From NCBI GenBank assembly GCA_024637135.1, contig JAGXFT010000171.1, forward strand, positions 1 through 53,947: a stretch of DNA of 53,947 bases, given 5' to 3'. A model generated the notes under the pieces. That model made no database searches. It was not told the DNA's origin and saw only the letters and a list, made by a program, of their open reading frames with translations. The stretch comes from Nitriliruptorales bacterium (lineage in GTDB: Bacteria > Actinomycetota > Nitriliruptoria > Nitriliruptorales > Nitriliruptoraceae). Below, piece by piece: positions 34,965-42,492 of this stretch (its first letter is position 1; the number at the start of each line of letters is the position of its first letter). A program made the translations under genes and the position numbers.

Positions 34965-35735
34965 ATGGCCGTCACCGCCACCACCGCCGACCGGATCGGC
35001 CGGATCGTGCTGGACCGGCCACCGGCCAACAGCTACGACCCGGCGTTCCTCGACGAACTCGACGAGGCCATCACCCGCGTGGTGGAGGACGAGGCGGTCG
35101 TGGCGATCGTGTCCTCGTCGAGCGAGAAGTTCTTCTCGGCGGGTGCCGACGTCAAGGGTTTCCTGCAACGGACCGCGGACGACAACAACGCCATGGTCGC
35201 CCGTGCCCACCAGATCTTCGACCGGTTCGCCGCCGAGGACACGGTGTTCGTGGCGGCCATCGCCGGCCATGCGCTGGGCGGGGGCTACGAGATCGCCCTG
35301 GCGTGCGACATCCGGATCGCCGCGACCGGTCGCTACCGGATCGGGCTGCCCGAGGTCACGCTCGGGTTGCTGCCCGGCACCGGCGGCACCCAGCGGCTGC
35401 CACGACTGATCGGGCGGGGACGCGCGCTGGACATGATCCTGGCCGGTCGATCGGTGACACCCGACGTCGCCCACGACCTGGGCATGGTCGATCGGCTGGT
35501 GGATGCCGACGACTTCACGGACACCGTCGAGAAGATCGCCACGACCCTGGCAGGCGGTGCGCCACTGGCCATCGCGGCCGCCAAGCGGGCCATCCACGAC
35601 GGCATCGACCGTGACCTCACGGACGGCCTCGCGATCGAACTGGAACAGATGGCACCGCTGTTCGCGACCGACGACGCCGCCGAGGGCATGACCGCCTTCA
35701 CCGAGAAGCGATCGCCCACCTATCGCGGCCAGTGA
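34965..35735 (+). CDS. Enoyl-CoA hydratase/isomerase family protein
   Basis: A 256-residue crotonase-fold enzyme. The oxyanion-hole segment is KFFSAGADVKGF. Both hydratase Glu positions are kept: GGGYEIALACD and LPEVTLGLLPGTGGTQRL. It should therefore hydrate a 2-enoyl-CoA rather than act only as an isomerase. ATG at 34965 has CAGGAG 7 bp upstream. It could precede the SDR and thiolase in beta-oxidation of a side chain, or, with the CoA ligase and the aldehyde dehydrogenases, act in a ferulate/coumarate-type route (Fcs-Ech-Vdh); the sequence does not decide. Confidence 0.88.
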   Translation: MAVTATTADRIGRIVLDRPPANSYDPAFLDELDEAITRVVEDEAVVAIVSSSSEKFFSAGADVKGFLQRTADDNNAMVARAHQIFDRFAAEDTVFVAAIAGHALGGGYEIALACDIRIAATGRYRIGLPEVTLGLLPGTGGTQRLPRLIGRGRALDMILAGRSVTPDVAHDLGMVDRLVDADDFTDTVEKIATTLAGGAPLAIAAAKRAIHDGIDRDLTDGLAIELEQMAPLFATDDAAEGMTAFTEKRSPTYRGQ

Positions 35736-35854
35736 GGCCGGCTGCGGGCCCTCGTGGCGAGCGACGGGGCCGATCGGGCATGCTGACCGGCGGGACAGTG
35801 CCCGCCCCCCCGGTGCGTCCCGACGTCCAGCCTCCCACGACAGGCCCGCAGCCG

Positions 35855-36484
35855 ATGACCGATCCCGCCCGCCAGCCGACGATCGCCGATCTCGAGACCT
35901 CGTTGTCGGCGCGCGAGGCCGAGATCGTGCGTGCGGCCTATCGCGTCATCTCCGAACGCGGCGGCCACCGCGTGTCGTTGCAGGACGTGGCCGACAAGGC
36001 GGGGATCTCCAAGGGCCTGGTCCTCTACCACTTCAGGTCCAAGTCCAACCTGCTGCTGACCACGATGCGGTGGGCGCTGCTGACCGTCGCCGAACGCATC
36101 ATCGCGGCCACCGCCGACGTGGACGACCCGGTCAAGGCGTTGGACGCCGTGCTGGACATCCTGTTCGTCGACGCACCGCGCAACCACGCCTACCAGTTGC
36201 TGTACCTCGACCTGGTCGAGCACGCGGCACGCGACCAGGCGTTCGTCGAGGTGGCACAGATGACCGAGGCGATCGTCGACGGCCGCTTCGCCGACGTCAT
36301 CCGCGCCGGCGCCGAAGCCGGCGTGTTCGACGTCGCCGATCCCGACCAGGCTGCCGCGGTCATGCGCGCCGTGGTCGAGGGCACCTTCCTGACATGGCTG
36401 CCTCGGCAGGACTGGGAGGCCACCCACGCCGAGCTCCAGCCTCGCGTCCGCCGCACCCTCCACCGCCTCTTCGGCGTTTCCTGA
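35855..36484 (+). CDS. TetR/AcrR-family transcriptional regulator
   Basis: A 209-residue regulator. The N-terminal helix-turn-helix reads VRAAYRVISERGGHRVSLQDVADKAGISKGLVLYHFRSKSNLL, the TetR consensus. The C-terminal all-helical ligand domain is acidic, with the segment VDAPRNHAYQLLYLDLVEHA. It lies at the 3' end of the aldehyde-dehydrogenase/enoyl-CoA-hydratase unit and is the best candidate for binding the GTCAGTCAGTT-type sites at 32795 and 33355. ATG at 35855 is preferred to ATG 35780, which would add an unconserved Pro-rich leader. Confidence 0.88.
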   Translation: MTDPARQPTIADLETSLSAREAEIVRAAYRVISERGGHRVSLQDVADKAGISKGLVLYHFRSKSNLLLTTMRWALLTVAERIIAATADVDDPVKALDAVLDILFVDAPRNHAYQLLYLDLVEHAARDQAFVEVAQMTEAIVDGRFADVIRAGAEAGVFDVADPDQAAAVMRAVVEGTFLTWLPRQDWEATHAELQPRVRRTLHRLFGVS

Positions 36485-36613
36485 CCCGCGTCCCCGCCGC
36501 CAGCCGTGCGCGTCGTTGGGGATCGCGACCTCGCCCCACGGACGAGCTGTCCACATCCGGCCGAAAACGGCATCCCGGAGCGCTCGACGACGACGCCGTT
36601 CCGTTCAATTCTT

Positions 36614-36960
36614 CGATGTACTGATGCCTCCTGTTGTCTCTTGTTCCGCAGCTGTGTCTCTGATCGGACGCCAGTCGGGGGCGTGGCGGGACAGCAGCGC
36701 CAGCCACACGGGACCGAGGTCCCACCATCCTGTCCGCAACCGGACACGCCGGATACGGGCCCCCTGTGGGCTCGAATTCGTGGGCATGAGCCCATATCGT
36801 TGCCACCACGCAAGGAGCGAGTGATCACCACCCCCCCCGGTGGTCACCCCCCGGACACCGGCCGTCACCCCCCCGACGGCCCGCCACACGGCCACCCCCC
36901 CGGCCAGAGGCACCGGCTTCCCGCCCGACCGAACGTGGTCGGGCGGTCGCTCATTGTGGG
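36614..36960 (+). repeat. Copy A of a 345-bp duplicated element ending in C-loop hairpins
   Basis: This gene-free stretch aligns almost without gaps to 38604-38947. Conserved blocks include CTGATCGGACGC, TCCCACCAT, CGCAACCGGACA, GGGCCCCCTG, CCCATATCGTT and CAAGGAGCG, then the hairpin tract. The left part has CTCCTGTT followed by a degenerate second copy and is lower in GC than the surroundings. TATCGT at 36795-36800, conserved in both copies, could be the -10 box, with TCGAAT 17 bp before it as a weak -35. The conserved AAGGAG follows 11 bp later. No protein frame is kept through both copies. Confidence 0.8.
36821..36946 (+). ncRNA. 6C-like structured RNA, copy A
   Basis: Four consecutive hairpins. 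H1: GTGATCACC/GGTGGTCAC (36821-36847) with one G-U pair and a loop of A plus eight C. H2: GGCCGTC/GACGGCC (36860-36881), loop A plus seven C. H3: GGCC/GGCC (36890-36905), loop A plus seven C. H4: CCGCCCGACC/GGTCGGGCGG (36921-36946), loop GAACGT, the probable terminator stem. Runs of six or more C in hairpin loops define the actinobacterial 6C RNA (two such hairpins); here there are three. Such loops may pair with G-rich ribosome-binding sites. Compared with copy B, H1 shows one compensatory pair change (A-T to G-C) and one G-U to G-C change, evidence for selection on structure. Confidence 0.7.
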
Positions 36961-37036
36961 ACCTTTCCGGCCTCCGGGCACGGGCGCGCCGGGCGCAGGG
37001 AGCCCGGAACGGGGCCTCAGCCCACCCGATCAATCG

Positions 37037-37693
37037 TCAGTCCGTCGGACGGCGGCGCGCTCGCAGGACGATGTCGTCGACGTGGTGGGCGTCGTCGGGC
37101 AGCGGCCCCGGACGCGGACGCACCTCGTCGACTTCGACGACCCACTCGTCACCCAGGTGATCGGCCACGTCGGCCGGTGCCACGTAGTCACCGGGGTCGA
37201 AGCCGTGCTCGTGGGCGCGCTCCATCGCATGCCGCGACGTCATGTCGTGGTGCACGAACAGCAAGGTCCCGACCGGTGCGACCGCGCCCAGCAGTGCCAT
37301 GATCGCGTCGTCGTTGGTGTGTCGCAGCGCCGGGTACTGGGCCGACACCAGGTCGTGGACGCCGGTGCCGTCGGGCATGGTCAGCAGGCCGGCATGGACC
37401 CAGGTCACCTCGACTCCAGCGTCGCGAGCCGCCGACCGGGCCCGGGCCAGTGCCACGGCAGACGGATCGACCGCGGTCACCCGCCAGCCACGGCCCGCGA
37501 GCCAGGTCGCGTCTGCGCCCTCACCGCACCCGACGTCCAGCACCGAGCCGGGCGCGAGGTCGGCCACCTCGGCGACCAGGGTCCCGTTCACCCGCCCCGA
37601 GAAGCGCGGGGTGTCACCGTCCTCGGTGTAGACCTCGTCCCACTCCCGGGACTCGTCGTGGTCGTGTCCGTGGCCCTCCTCGTGTCCCGGCAT
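37037..37693 (-). CDS. Class I SAM-dependent methyltransferase
   Basis: A 218-residue methyltransferase with motif I VLDVGCGEGADATWLA, the acidic end of strand 2 in VTAVDPSA, and a motif IV region VHDLVSAQYPAL. The N-terminus is His/Glu/Asp-rich (HEEGHGHDHDE) and may bind a metal. The family is often encoded with, or fused to, an NAD(P)/FAD-dependent oxidoreductase; a fragment of that partner lies directly upstream. ATG at 37693 is the first start before the domain. It lies between the two hairpin repeats and is read opposite to them. Substrate unknown. Confidence 0.85.
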   Translation of the reverse strand: MPGHEEGHGHDHDESREWDEVYTEDGDTPRFSGRVNGTLVAEVADLAPGSVLDVGCGEGADATWLAGRGWRVTAVDPSAVALARARSAARDAGVEVTWVHAGLLTMPDGTGVHDLVSAQYPALRHTNDDAIMALLGAVAPVGTLLFVHHDMTSRHAMERAHEHGFDPGDYVAPADVADHLGDEWVVEVDEVRPRPGPLPDDAHHVDDIVLRARRRPTD

Positions 37694-37708
37694 CAGGCCC
37701 CCACCCCG

Positions 37709-37871
37709 CCGCGGCCGGGGCGTTGCGCGGCTCGCCGGCGTCGACGACGAGCACGGATCGGCGGGAGTGACCGAGCATCAGGGCGGCGGACAGCCCGGCC
37801 GGACAGCCACCGACGACGAGGACGTCGAACGGGCGCCCATGCGAGGTGGCGGGTGGATGGTGGTTTGTCAT
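37709..37871 (-). pseudogene. Remnant N-terminus of an NAD(P)/FAD-dependent oxidoreductase
   Basis: From ATG 37871 the first 54 codons match the start of thioredoxin-reductase-like oxidoreductases: FDVLVVGGCPAGLSAAL, then SRRSVLVVDAGEPRNAPAA. The conserved continuation (usually H-HGFLGRDG) is missing. The frame runs instead out of register into the methyltransferase gene and ends at 37614. The third Gly of the FAD motif GGGPAG is Cys here. An internal deletion that removed the rest of the oxidoreductase up to the methyltransferase explains this; intact relatives encode both, sometimes as one fused protein. Confidence 0.75.
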
Positions 37872-37919
37872 GGGCAACTCCTTGGTCGCGGGCGACGATA
37901 CGAACCCGATGCGGTGGTG

Positions 37920-37939
37920 GCAAGTCCACTTGCTATATT
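37920..37939 (+). promoter_or_regulatory. Palindrome and -10 box between the divergent remnant and XRE genes
   Basis: GCAAGT, CC, ACTTGC (37920-37933) is a perfect 14-bp palindrome, followed at once by TATATT (37934-37939), an AT-rich -10 candidate standing out in this GC-rich DNA, and then GGCAA. The site lies 36 bp before the XRE start and fits autoregulation by that protein. Confidence 0.55.
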
Positions 37940-37974
37940 GGCAAACCCCCGCGTACCCGATCGGCGAGGCAACC

Positions 37975-38553
37975 ATGGCCGACGAACTGACCGACACGTC
38001 GCTGGACCAGCGCGTGCGGGGGCGCCTGCGCGAGTTCCGGGGCCAGCGCGGCCTCACCCTGCAACAGGTCGCGGACGTGGCCAACCTGGACGTGTCGACG
38101 CTCAGCCGGCTCGAATCCGGCAAGCGCCGGCTGGCCATCGACCACCTGCCGGGACTGTCGCGCGCGCTGGGCGTGACCGTGGACCAACTCCTCGGCCCCG
38201 CCGTGACCCCGGACCCGCGGGTGCGGGTCGAACCTCGCACCCGGGACGGCCTGACCATGTGGCCGCTGACCCATCGCGGCCCCGCCGGTGGGTTGGTGGC
38301 CTATCGATTCCTGGTCGACCCGGCCCGCAACACGCCGCCCGATCCCCTCCCCGTGCACGACGGCCACGACTGGATGTACGTGCTGAGCGGACGGATGCGG
38401 CTCGTGCTGGGGGACGACGACCTCGTGATCGACCCCGGCGAGGCGGTCGAGTTCTCCACCCTGGCCCCGCACTGGTTCGGCGCGATCGACGGACCGGTGG
38501 AACTCATCGCGATCCTCGGACCGCAGGGCGAACGCGTCCACCTGCGGACCTGA
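37975..38553 (+). CDS. XRE-family regulator with C-terminal cupin domain
   Basis: A 192-residue regulator. The helix-turn-helix is in LREFRGQRGLTLQQVADVANLDVSTLSRLESGKRR (about residues 20-55). The C-terminal half is a cupin: PDPLPVHDGHDWMYVLSGRMRLVLGDDD with His and Glu-equivalent positions, then FSTLAPHWFGA. The order HTH-cupin is the common regulator type for small-molecule detoxification or amine metabolism genes. ATG at 37975 has GAGG 6 bp upstream. Divergent from the oxidoreductase-remnant/methyltransferase genes, which it presumably controlled. Confidence 0.88.
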   Translation: MADELTDTSLDQRVRGRLREFRGQRGLTLQQVADVANLDVSTLSRLESGKRRLAIDHLPGLSRALGVTVDQLLGPAVTPDPRVRVEPRTRDGLTMWPLTHRGPAGGLVAYRFLVDPARNTPPDPLPVHDGHDWMYVLSGRMRLVLGDDDLVIDPGEAVEFSTLAPHWFGAIDGPVELIAILGPQGERVHLRT

Positions 38554-38603
38554 ACACGGTCGGTGCGGGCGCGGCGAACGGTCGCCACTCTCCACTCTTT
38601 CCC

Positions 38604-38947
38604 CGATGTGCTGATCCCTCCTGTTCCCTCCTGTTCTGGAGCGATGGCCCTGATCGGACGCGTGTCGGGGGTCCGGTGGGACCACCGCGCCCGGTGGGCA
38701 GGACCGGCGTCCCACCATCGTGACCGCAACCGGACATGCCGGTTGCGGGCCCCCTGCAGACTCGATTTCGCGCTGTTGGGCCCATATCGTTCCAATCAGC
38801 AAGGAGCGCGTGGCCACCACCCCCCAGTGGCCACACCCGGACACCGGCCGTCACCCCCCCGACGGCCAGCCAGACGGCCACCCCCCCGGCCAACGGCACC
38901 GGACTCGCCGCCCGACCGAATTCGGTCGGGCGGTCGCTCGTTGTGGG
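38604..38947 (+). repeat. Copy B of the duplicated element
   Basis: Direct repeat of copy A at a distance of 1987-1990 bp. Here the left part has two clean copies of CTCCTGTT in tandem, and CCGCAACCGG/CCGGTTGCGG (38725-38749) forms a perfect 10-bp stem that is imperfect in copy A. TATCGT at 38785-38790 and TCGATT 17 bp before it match the promoter-like positions of copy A. AAGGAG is at 38801-38806. The copy ends about 310 bp before hutH. Confidence 0.8.
38810..38933 (+). ncRNA. 6C-like structured RNA, copy B
   Basis: H1: GTGGCCAC/GTGGCCAC (38810-38834), 9-base loop holding six C. H2: GGCCGTC/GACGGCC (38846-38867), loop A plus seven C. H3: GGCC/GGCC (38876-38891), loop A plus seven C. H4: CCGCCCGACC/GGTCGGGCGG (38908-38933), loop GAATTC. 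Stems H2-H4 equal copy A; the H4 loop differs, and the H1 stem differs by paired changes. No T-run follows H4 (TCGCTCGTTGTGG). Confidence 0.7.
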
Positions 38948-39260
38948 GCGTTCCGCATTGTCCACATCCGGCCAACGTCGCCCTGACCTCGCCCGGCCGA
39001 TGGCCGATCGACGCGGACCGGCCTGCCGCGAGGCAGGCCATCGGCGGAGGTCCGGTCCGTCGCCCACCGGAGCGGGCGCGTACGGACACCGACCGGACGA
39101 GGTGTCCGACATCCAAGCAGAGCGACGAGGGCCTGTCCGGCGATCCGTTGACCACCACGTTCAGCGGTGGGGAAGGCCCGGTGCGGGCGGTCCGGGCGGT
39201 CGTCGACCGCAGAGCCTGCTGCGGCGACCTGACCACACCTGCCGTGTTAGTTTCCGTGCC
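38948..39260 (+). other. Leader region before hutH, possible leaderless promoter
   Basis: No gene is supported in these 313 bp. Just before hutH, TAGTTT (39248-39253) fits a TANNNT -10 box and ends 7 bp before the ATG, the spacing of leaderless transcripts common in actinobacteria; hutH has no ribosome-binding site, which agrees. TGTCCACATCCGGCC at 38959-38973 is an exact copy of 36548-36562. Confidence 0.4.
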
Positions 39261-40799
39261 ATGGCCGACCAACCACCACTGGAATTGCAGGACGACGGCG
39301 TCGACCAGGTCGACGTGGTCGACGTCGCGCGCCGTGGGCGACGGGTCGAACTGGGGTCACGCGCCCGGGCCGCACTGGCGCGGGGAGCACAGGCGGTGGC
39401 CCGACTCGCGGACGGCGACGAACCCGTGTACGGGGTGTCGACCGGCTTCGGCGCGCTGGCCAACACGGTGATCCCGGCCGCGCGCAGTGGCGAACTGCAA
39501 CTGGCACTGGTCCGATCGCACGCCGCCGGCATGGGACCACCCGTGGAGGCCGAAGTCGTCCGGGCGATGATGATGCTGCGGGCTCGCAGCCTCGCCATGG
39601 GGTTCTCCGGCGTCCGCGAGGAGGTCGCCCAGGCCATCCTCGACCTGCTCAACCACGACCTCGTCCCGGTCGTGCCCGAGCACGGGAGCGTGGGCGCCAG
39701 CGGCGACCTCGCGCCGTTGGCGGCCGCCGCGCTCGTGCTCGTCGGCGAGGGTGAGGTCGACACCCCGACCGGTCGACGGGCGGCCGGACCGGCCCTGACC
39801 GCCGCCGGCCTCACGCCCCTGACGCTGACGGCCAAGGAGGGCCTGGCCCTGCTCAACGGGACCGACGGGATGCTGGGCATGCTGGTCCTGGCACTGGCCG
39901 ACCTGCGCGACCTCTACATGGTGGCCGACGTGGCGGCGGCGATGTCGGTGGAGGCCCTGTTGGGCACCGACCGCGCCTTCGACGCCGACCTGGTGGCGAT
40001 GCGTCCCCAGGTGGGTCAACAGGCCAGTTCAGCCAACCTCCGGGCCCTGCTGGCCGGCTCGCCGATCGTGGCCAGCCACCGCCTCGACGACGACCGGGTC
40101 CAGGACGCCTACTCGCTGCGATGTACCCCCCAGGTCCACGGGGCCGGGCGTGACACCATCGACCACGCCAGCACCGTCGCCGACCGCGAACTGGTGTCGT
40201 TCATCGACAACCCGGTGGTGCTCGCCGACGGGCGCGTGGCCTCGTGCGGGAACTTCCATGGGGCGCCGGTCGCCTATGCCGCGGACCACCTCGCGATCCC
40301 CGTGGCCGACCTCTCGGCGCTGTCGGAACGCCGCACCGACCGGTTGCTGGACCCGACCCGGTCCCAGGGGCTGCCCGCCTTCCTGTCGCCCGACCCCGGA
40401 GTGAACTCCGGGCTGATGATCGCCCAGTACACCCAGGCCGCGATGGTCACCACCAACCGACGGCTCGCCATGCCGGCCAGCGTCGACAGCGTCACGACCA
40501 GCGCCGGCCAGGAGGACCACGTCTCGATGGGCTGGGGTGCCACGCGCAAACTGCGCGAGGCGATCGACAACCTGCGACGCATCCTGGCCGTGGAGGTGGT
40601 GGCGGCGACGTTCGGGCTGCGACTGCGCGCGCCGGTGGCTCCGGCCGAGGCGACCGGCGCCGTCGCCGACATCGTCACTGACATCGTCGGCGAGCCCGGC
40701 CCCGACCGCCACCTCGCCCCCCGACTGGCCGCAGTCGAGGCCATCCTCGCCGACGGGACCCTGCTCGCGACCGTCCGAGCCCACGCCGAACTCCGCTGA
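39261..40799 (+). CDS. hutH: Histidine ammonia-lyase
   Basis: A 512-residue lyase that deaminates L-histidine to urocanate in the cytoplasm. The MIO prosthetic group would form from Ala146-Ser147-Gly148 in [13 protein letters not shown]. The active-site Tyr57 is in [22 protein letters not shown] and [11 protein letters not shown] are the other family blocks. Length is normal. ATG at 39261 has no ribosome-binding site and probably begins a leaderless mRNA. First gene of the hutH-hutU-hutF-hutI operon. Confidence 0.95.
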   Translation: MADQPPLELQDDGVDQVDVVDVARRGRRVELGSRARAALARGAQAVARLADGDEPVYGVSTGFGALANTVIPAARSGELQLALVRSHAAGMGPPVEAEVVRAMMMLRARSLAMGFSGVREEVAQAILDLLNHDLVPVVPEHGSVGASGDLAPLAAAALVLVGEGEVDTPTGRRAAGPALTAAGLTPLTLTAKEGLALLNGTDGMLGMLVLALADLRDLYMVADVAAAMSVEALLGTDRAFDADLVAMRPQVGQQASSANLRALLAGSPIVASHRLDDDRVQDAYSLRCTPQVHGAGRDTIDHASTVADRELVSFIDNPVVLADGRVASCGNFHGAPVAYAADHLAIPVADLSALSERRTDRLLDPTRSQGLPAFLSPDPGVNSGLMIAQYTQAAMVTTNRRLAMPASVDSVTTSAGQEDHVSMGWGATRKLREAIDNLRRILAVEVVAATFGLRLRAPVAPAEATGAVADIVTDIVGEPGPDRHLAPRLAAVEAILADGTLLATVRAHAELR

Positions 40800-40815
40800 C
40801 CGAAGGGACGTCGCC

Positions 40816-42492
40816 ATGACCCTGCCCGGTGCCCGCCCCGTCCGTGCTGCCCGCGGGACGACCCTGACGGCCCGGTCGTGGCAGACCGAGGCACCCCTGC
40901 GGATGCTCATGAACAACCTCGACCCGGAGGTCGCCGAACGGCCCGACGACCTGGTCGTCTACGGCGGTACGGGCCGCGCGGCCCGGTCGTGGGCGGCCTT
41001 CGATGCCATCGTGGCCAGCCTCACCGACCTGGCGGACGACGAGACCCTGCTGGTCCAGTCCGGCAAGCCCGTCGGCATCGTCCGCACCCACCCGTGGGCA
41101 CCCCGGGTCCTGATCGCCAACGCCAACCTCGTCCCCGACTGGGCCGACTGGGAGGAGTTCCGCCGCCTCGAGGCCCTGGGGCTGACCATGTACGGGCAGA
41201 TGACTGCCGGCTCCTGGATCTACATCGGGACCCAGGGCATCCTGCAGGGCACCTGGGAGTGCTTCGCGGAGATCGCGCGTCGACGGTTCGGAGGGACGCT
41301 GGCCGGGACGATCACCCTCACGGCCGGGTTGGGAGGCATGGGTGGCGCCCAACCCCTGGCCGTGACCATGAACGACGGAGTCGCGCTCTGCATCGAGGTC
41401 GACCGGGCCCACGCCCAGCGACGGGTCGACGATCGCTACCTCGACACGATCGCCGACGACGTCGACGACGCGGTCGCACAGTGCCTGGCCGCCCGCGACG
41501 AACGACGCCCCTGGTCGGTCGGTCTGGTCGGCAACGCGGCGGAGGTGGTGCCGCGCCTGCTGGAACGAGGCTTCCCGGCCGACATCGTCACCGACCAGAC
41601 CAGCGCGCACGATCCCCTGAGCTACGTCCCGGTGGACCTCAGCCCGGCCGCCAGCGCCCGGATGGCGGCCGAGCAGCCCGGCGAACTGACCCGCCGCGCG
41701 CGCACCTCGATGGCCGCCCACTGCGCCGGGATGGTCGGGTTCCTGGACGCCGGGGCCGAGGTGTTCGACTACGGCAACTCGTTGCGGGCGGAGGCGCAGC
41801 TGGGCGGCTTCGAGCGCGCGTTCGACTATCCCGGGTTCGTCCCGGCCTTCATCCGCCCGTTGTTCTGCGAAGGGAAGGGCCCGTTCCGCTGGGTCGCACT
41901 GTCGGGTGACCCGGCCGACATCGCCGTGACGGACGAAGCCGTCCTCGACACCTTCCCCGACGATGCAGGACTGGTGCGGTGGATCCGGGAGGCGTCGGAG
42001 AAGGTGGCCTACCAGGGCCTGCCGGCCCGGATCTGTTGGCTCGGCCACGGCGACCGGGCCAGGCTCGGCCGGGTCTTCAACGACCTGGTCCGGGACGGGC
42101 GGGTGTCGGCGCCGCTGGTGATCGGCCGCGACCACCTCGACTCGGGCTCGGTGGCCTCGCCGCATCGCGAGACCGAGGGCATGGCCGACGGGTCCGACGC
42201 CATCGCCGACTGGCCGCTGCTGAACGCGCTGGTCAACACGGCGTCGGGCGCCACGTGGGTCAGCATCCACCACGGCGGTGGCGTCGGGATCGGTCGGTCC
42301 ATCCATGCTGGCATGGTGTGCGTGGCCGACGGCACCGACCTGGCCGCAGACAAGCTCGATCGAGTCCTGACCAACGACCCGGCGACGGGCGTCATGCGGC
42401 ACGCCGATGCCGGCTACGACCGCGCCGTCGGGGTCGCCCGCGACCGCGGTGTCACCATCCCGATGCCCCGCAGCGGCCAGGACCCGGCGTGA
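40816..42492 (+). CDS. hutU: Urocanate hydratase
   Basis: A 558-residue NAD-dependent urocanase. [31 protein letters not shown], the [16 protein letters not shown] dinucleotide loop and [13 protein letters not shown] are strongly conserved, and [15 protein letters not shown] lies near the C-terminus. It converts urocanate to imidazolonepropionate. GAAGGGACG precedes ATG 40816 and hutH ends 16 bp before. Its stop overlaps GTG of hutF by 4 bp. Confidence 0.95.
   Translation: MTLPGARPVRAARGTTLTARSWQTEAPLRMLMNNLDPEVAERPDDLVVYGGTGRAARSWAAFDAIVASLTDLADDETLLVQSGKPVGIVRTHPWAPRVLIANANLVPDWADWEEFRRLEALGLTMYGQMTAGSWIYIGTQGILQGTWECFAEIARRRFGGTLAGTITLTAGLGGMGGAQPLAVTMNDGVALCIEVDRAHAQRRVDDRYLDTIADDVDDAVAQCLAARDERRPWSVGLVGNAAEVVPRLLERGFPADIVTDQTSAHDPLSYVPVDLSPAASARMAAEQPGELTRRARTSMAAHCAGMVGFLDAGAEVFDYGNSLRAEAQLGGFERAFDYPGFVPAFIRPLFCEGKGPFRWVALSGDPADIAVTDEAVLDTFPDDAGLVRWIREASEKVAYQGLPARICWLGHGDRARLGRVFNDLVRDGRVSAPLVIGRDHLDSGSVASPHRETEGMADGSDAIADWPLLNALVNTASGATWVSIHHGGGVGIGRSIHAGMVCVADGTDLAADKLDRVLTNDPATGVMRHADAGYDRAVGVARDRGVTIPMPRSGQDPA

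Noticed and set aside
36831-36901. G-quadruplex on the minus strand of the C-runs
   Set aside because: The G-runs are separated by about 20 or more bases that themselves pair into stems, so hairpins are the better explanation. It is not excluded for single-stranded DNA.
36821-36960. Small His/Pro-rich proteins beginning at GTG after AAGGAG in the two repeat copies
   Set aside because: The frames share DTGRHPPDG-type text, but one base of length difference near 36916/38901 breaks the register between copies, copy A runs on into antisense sequence, and the conserved features are paired bases and C-loops rather than codons.
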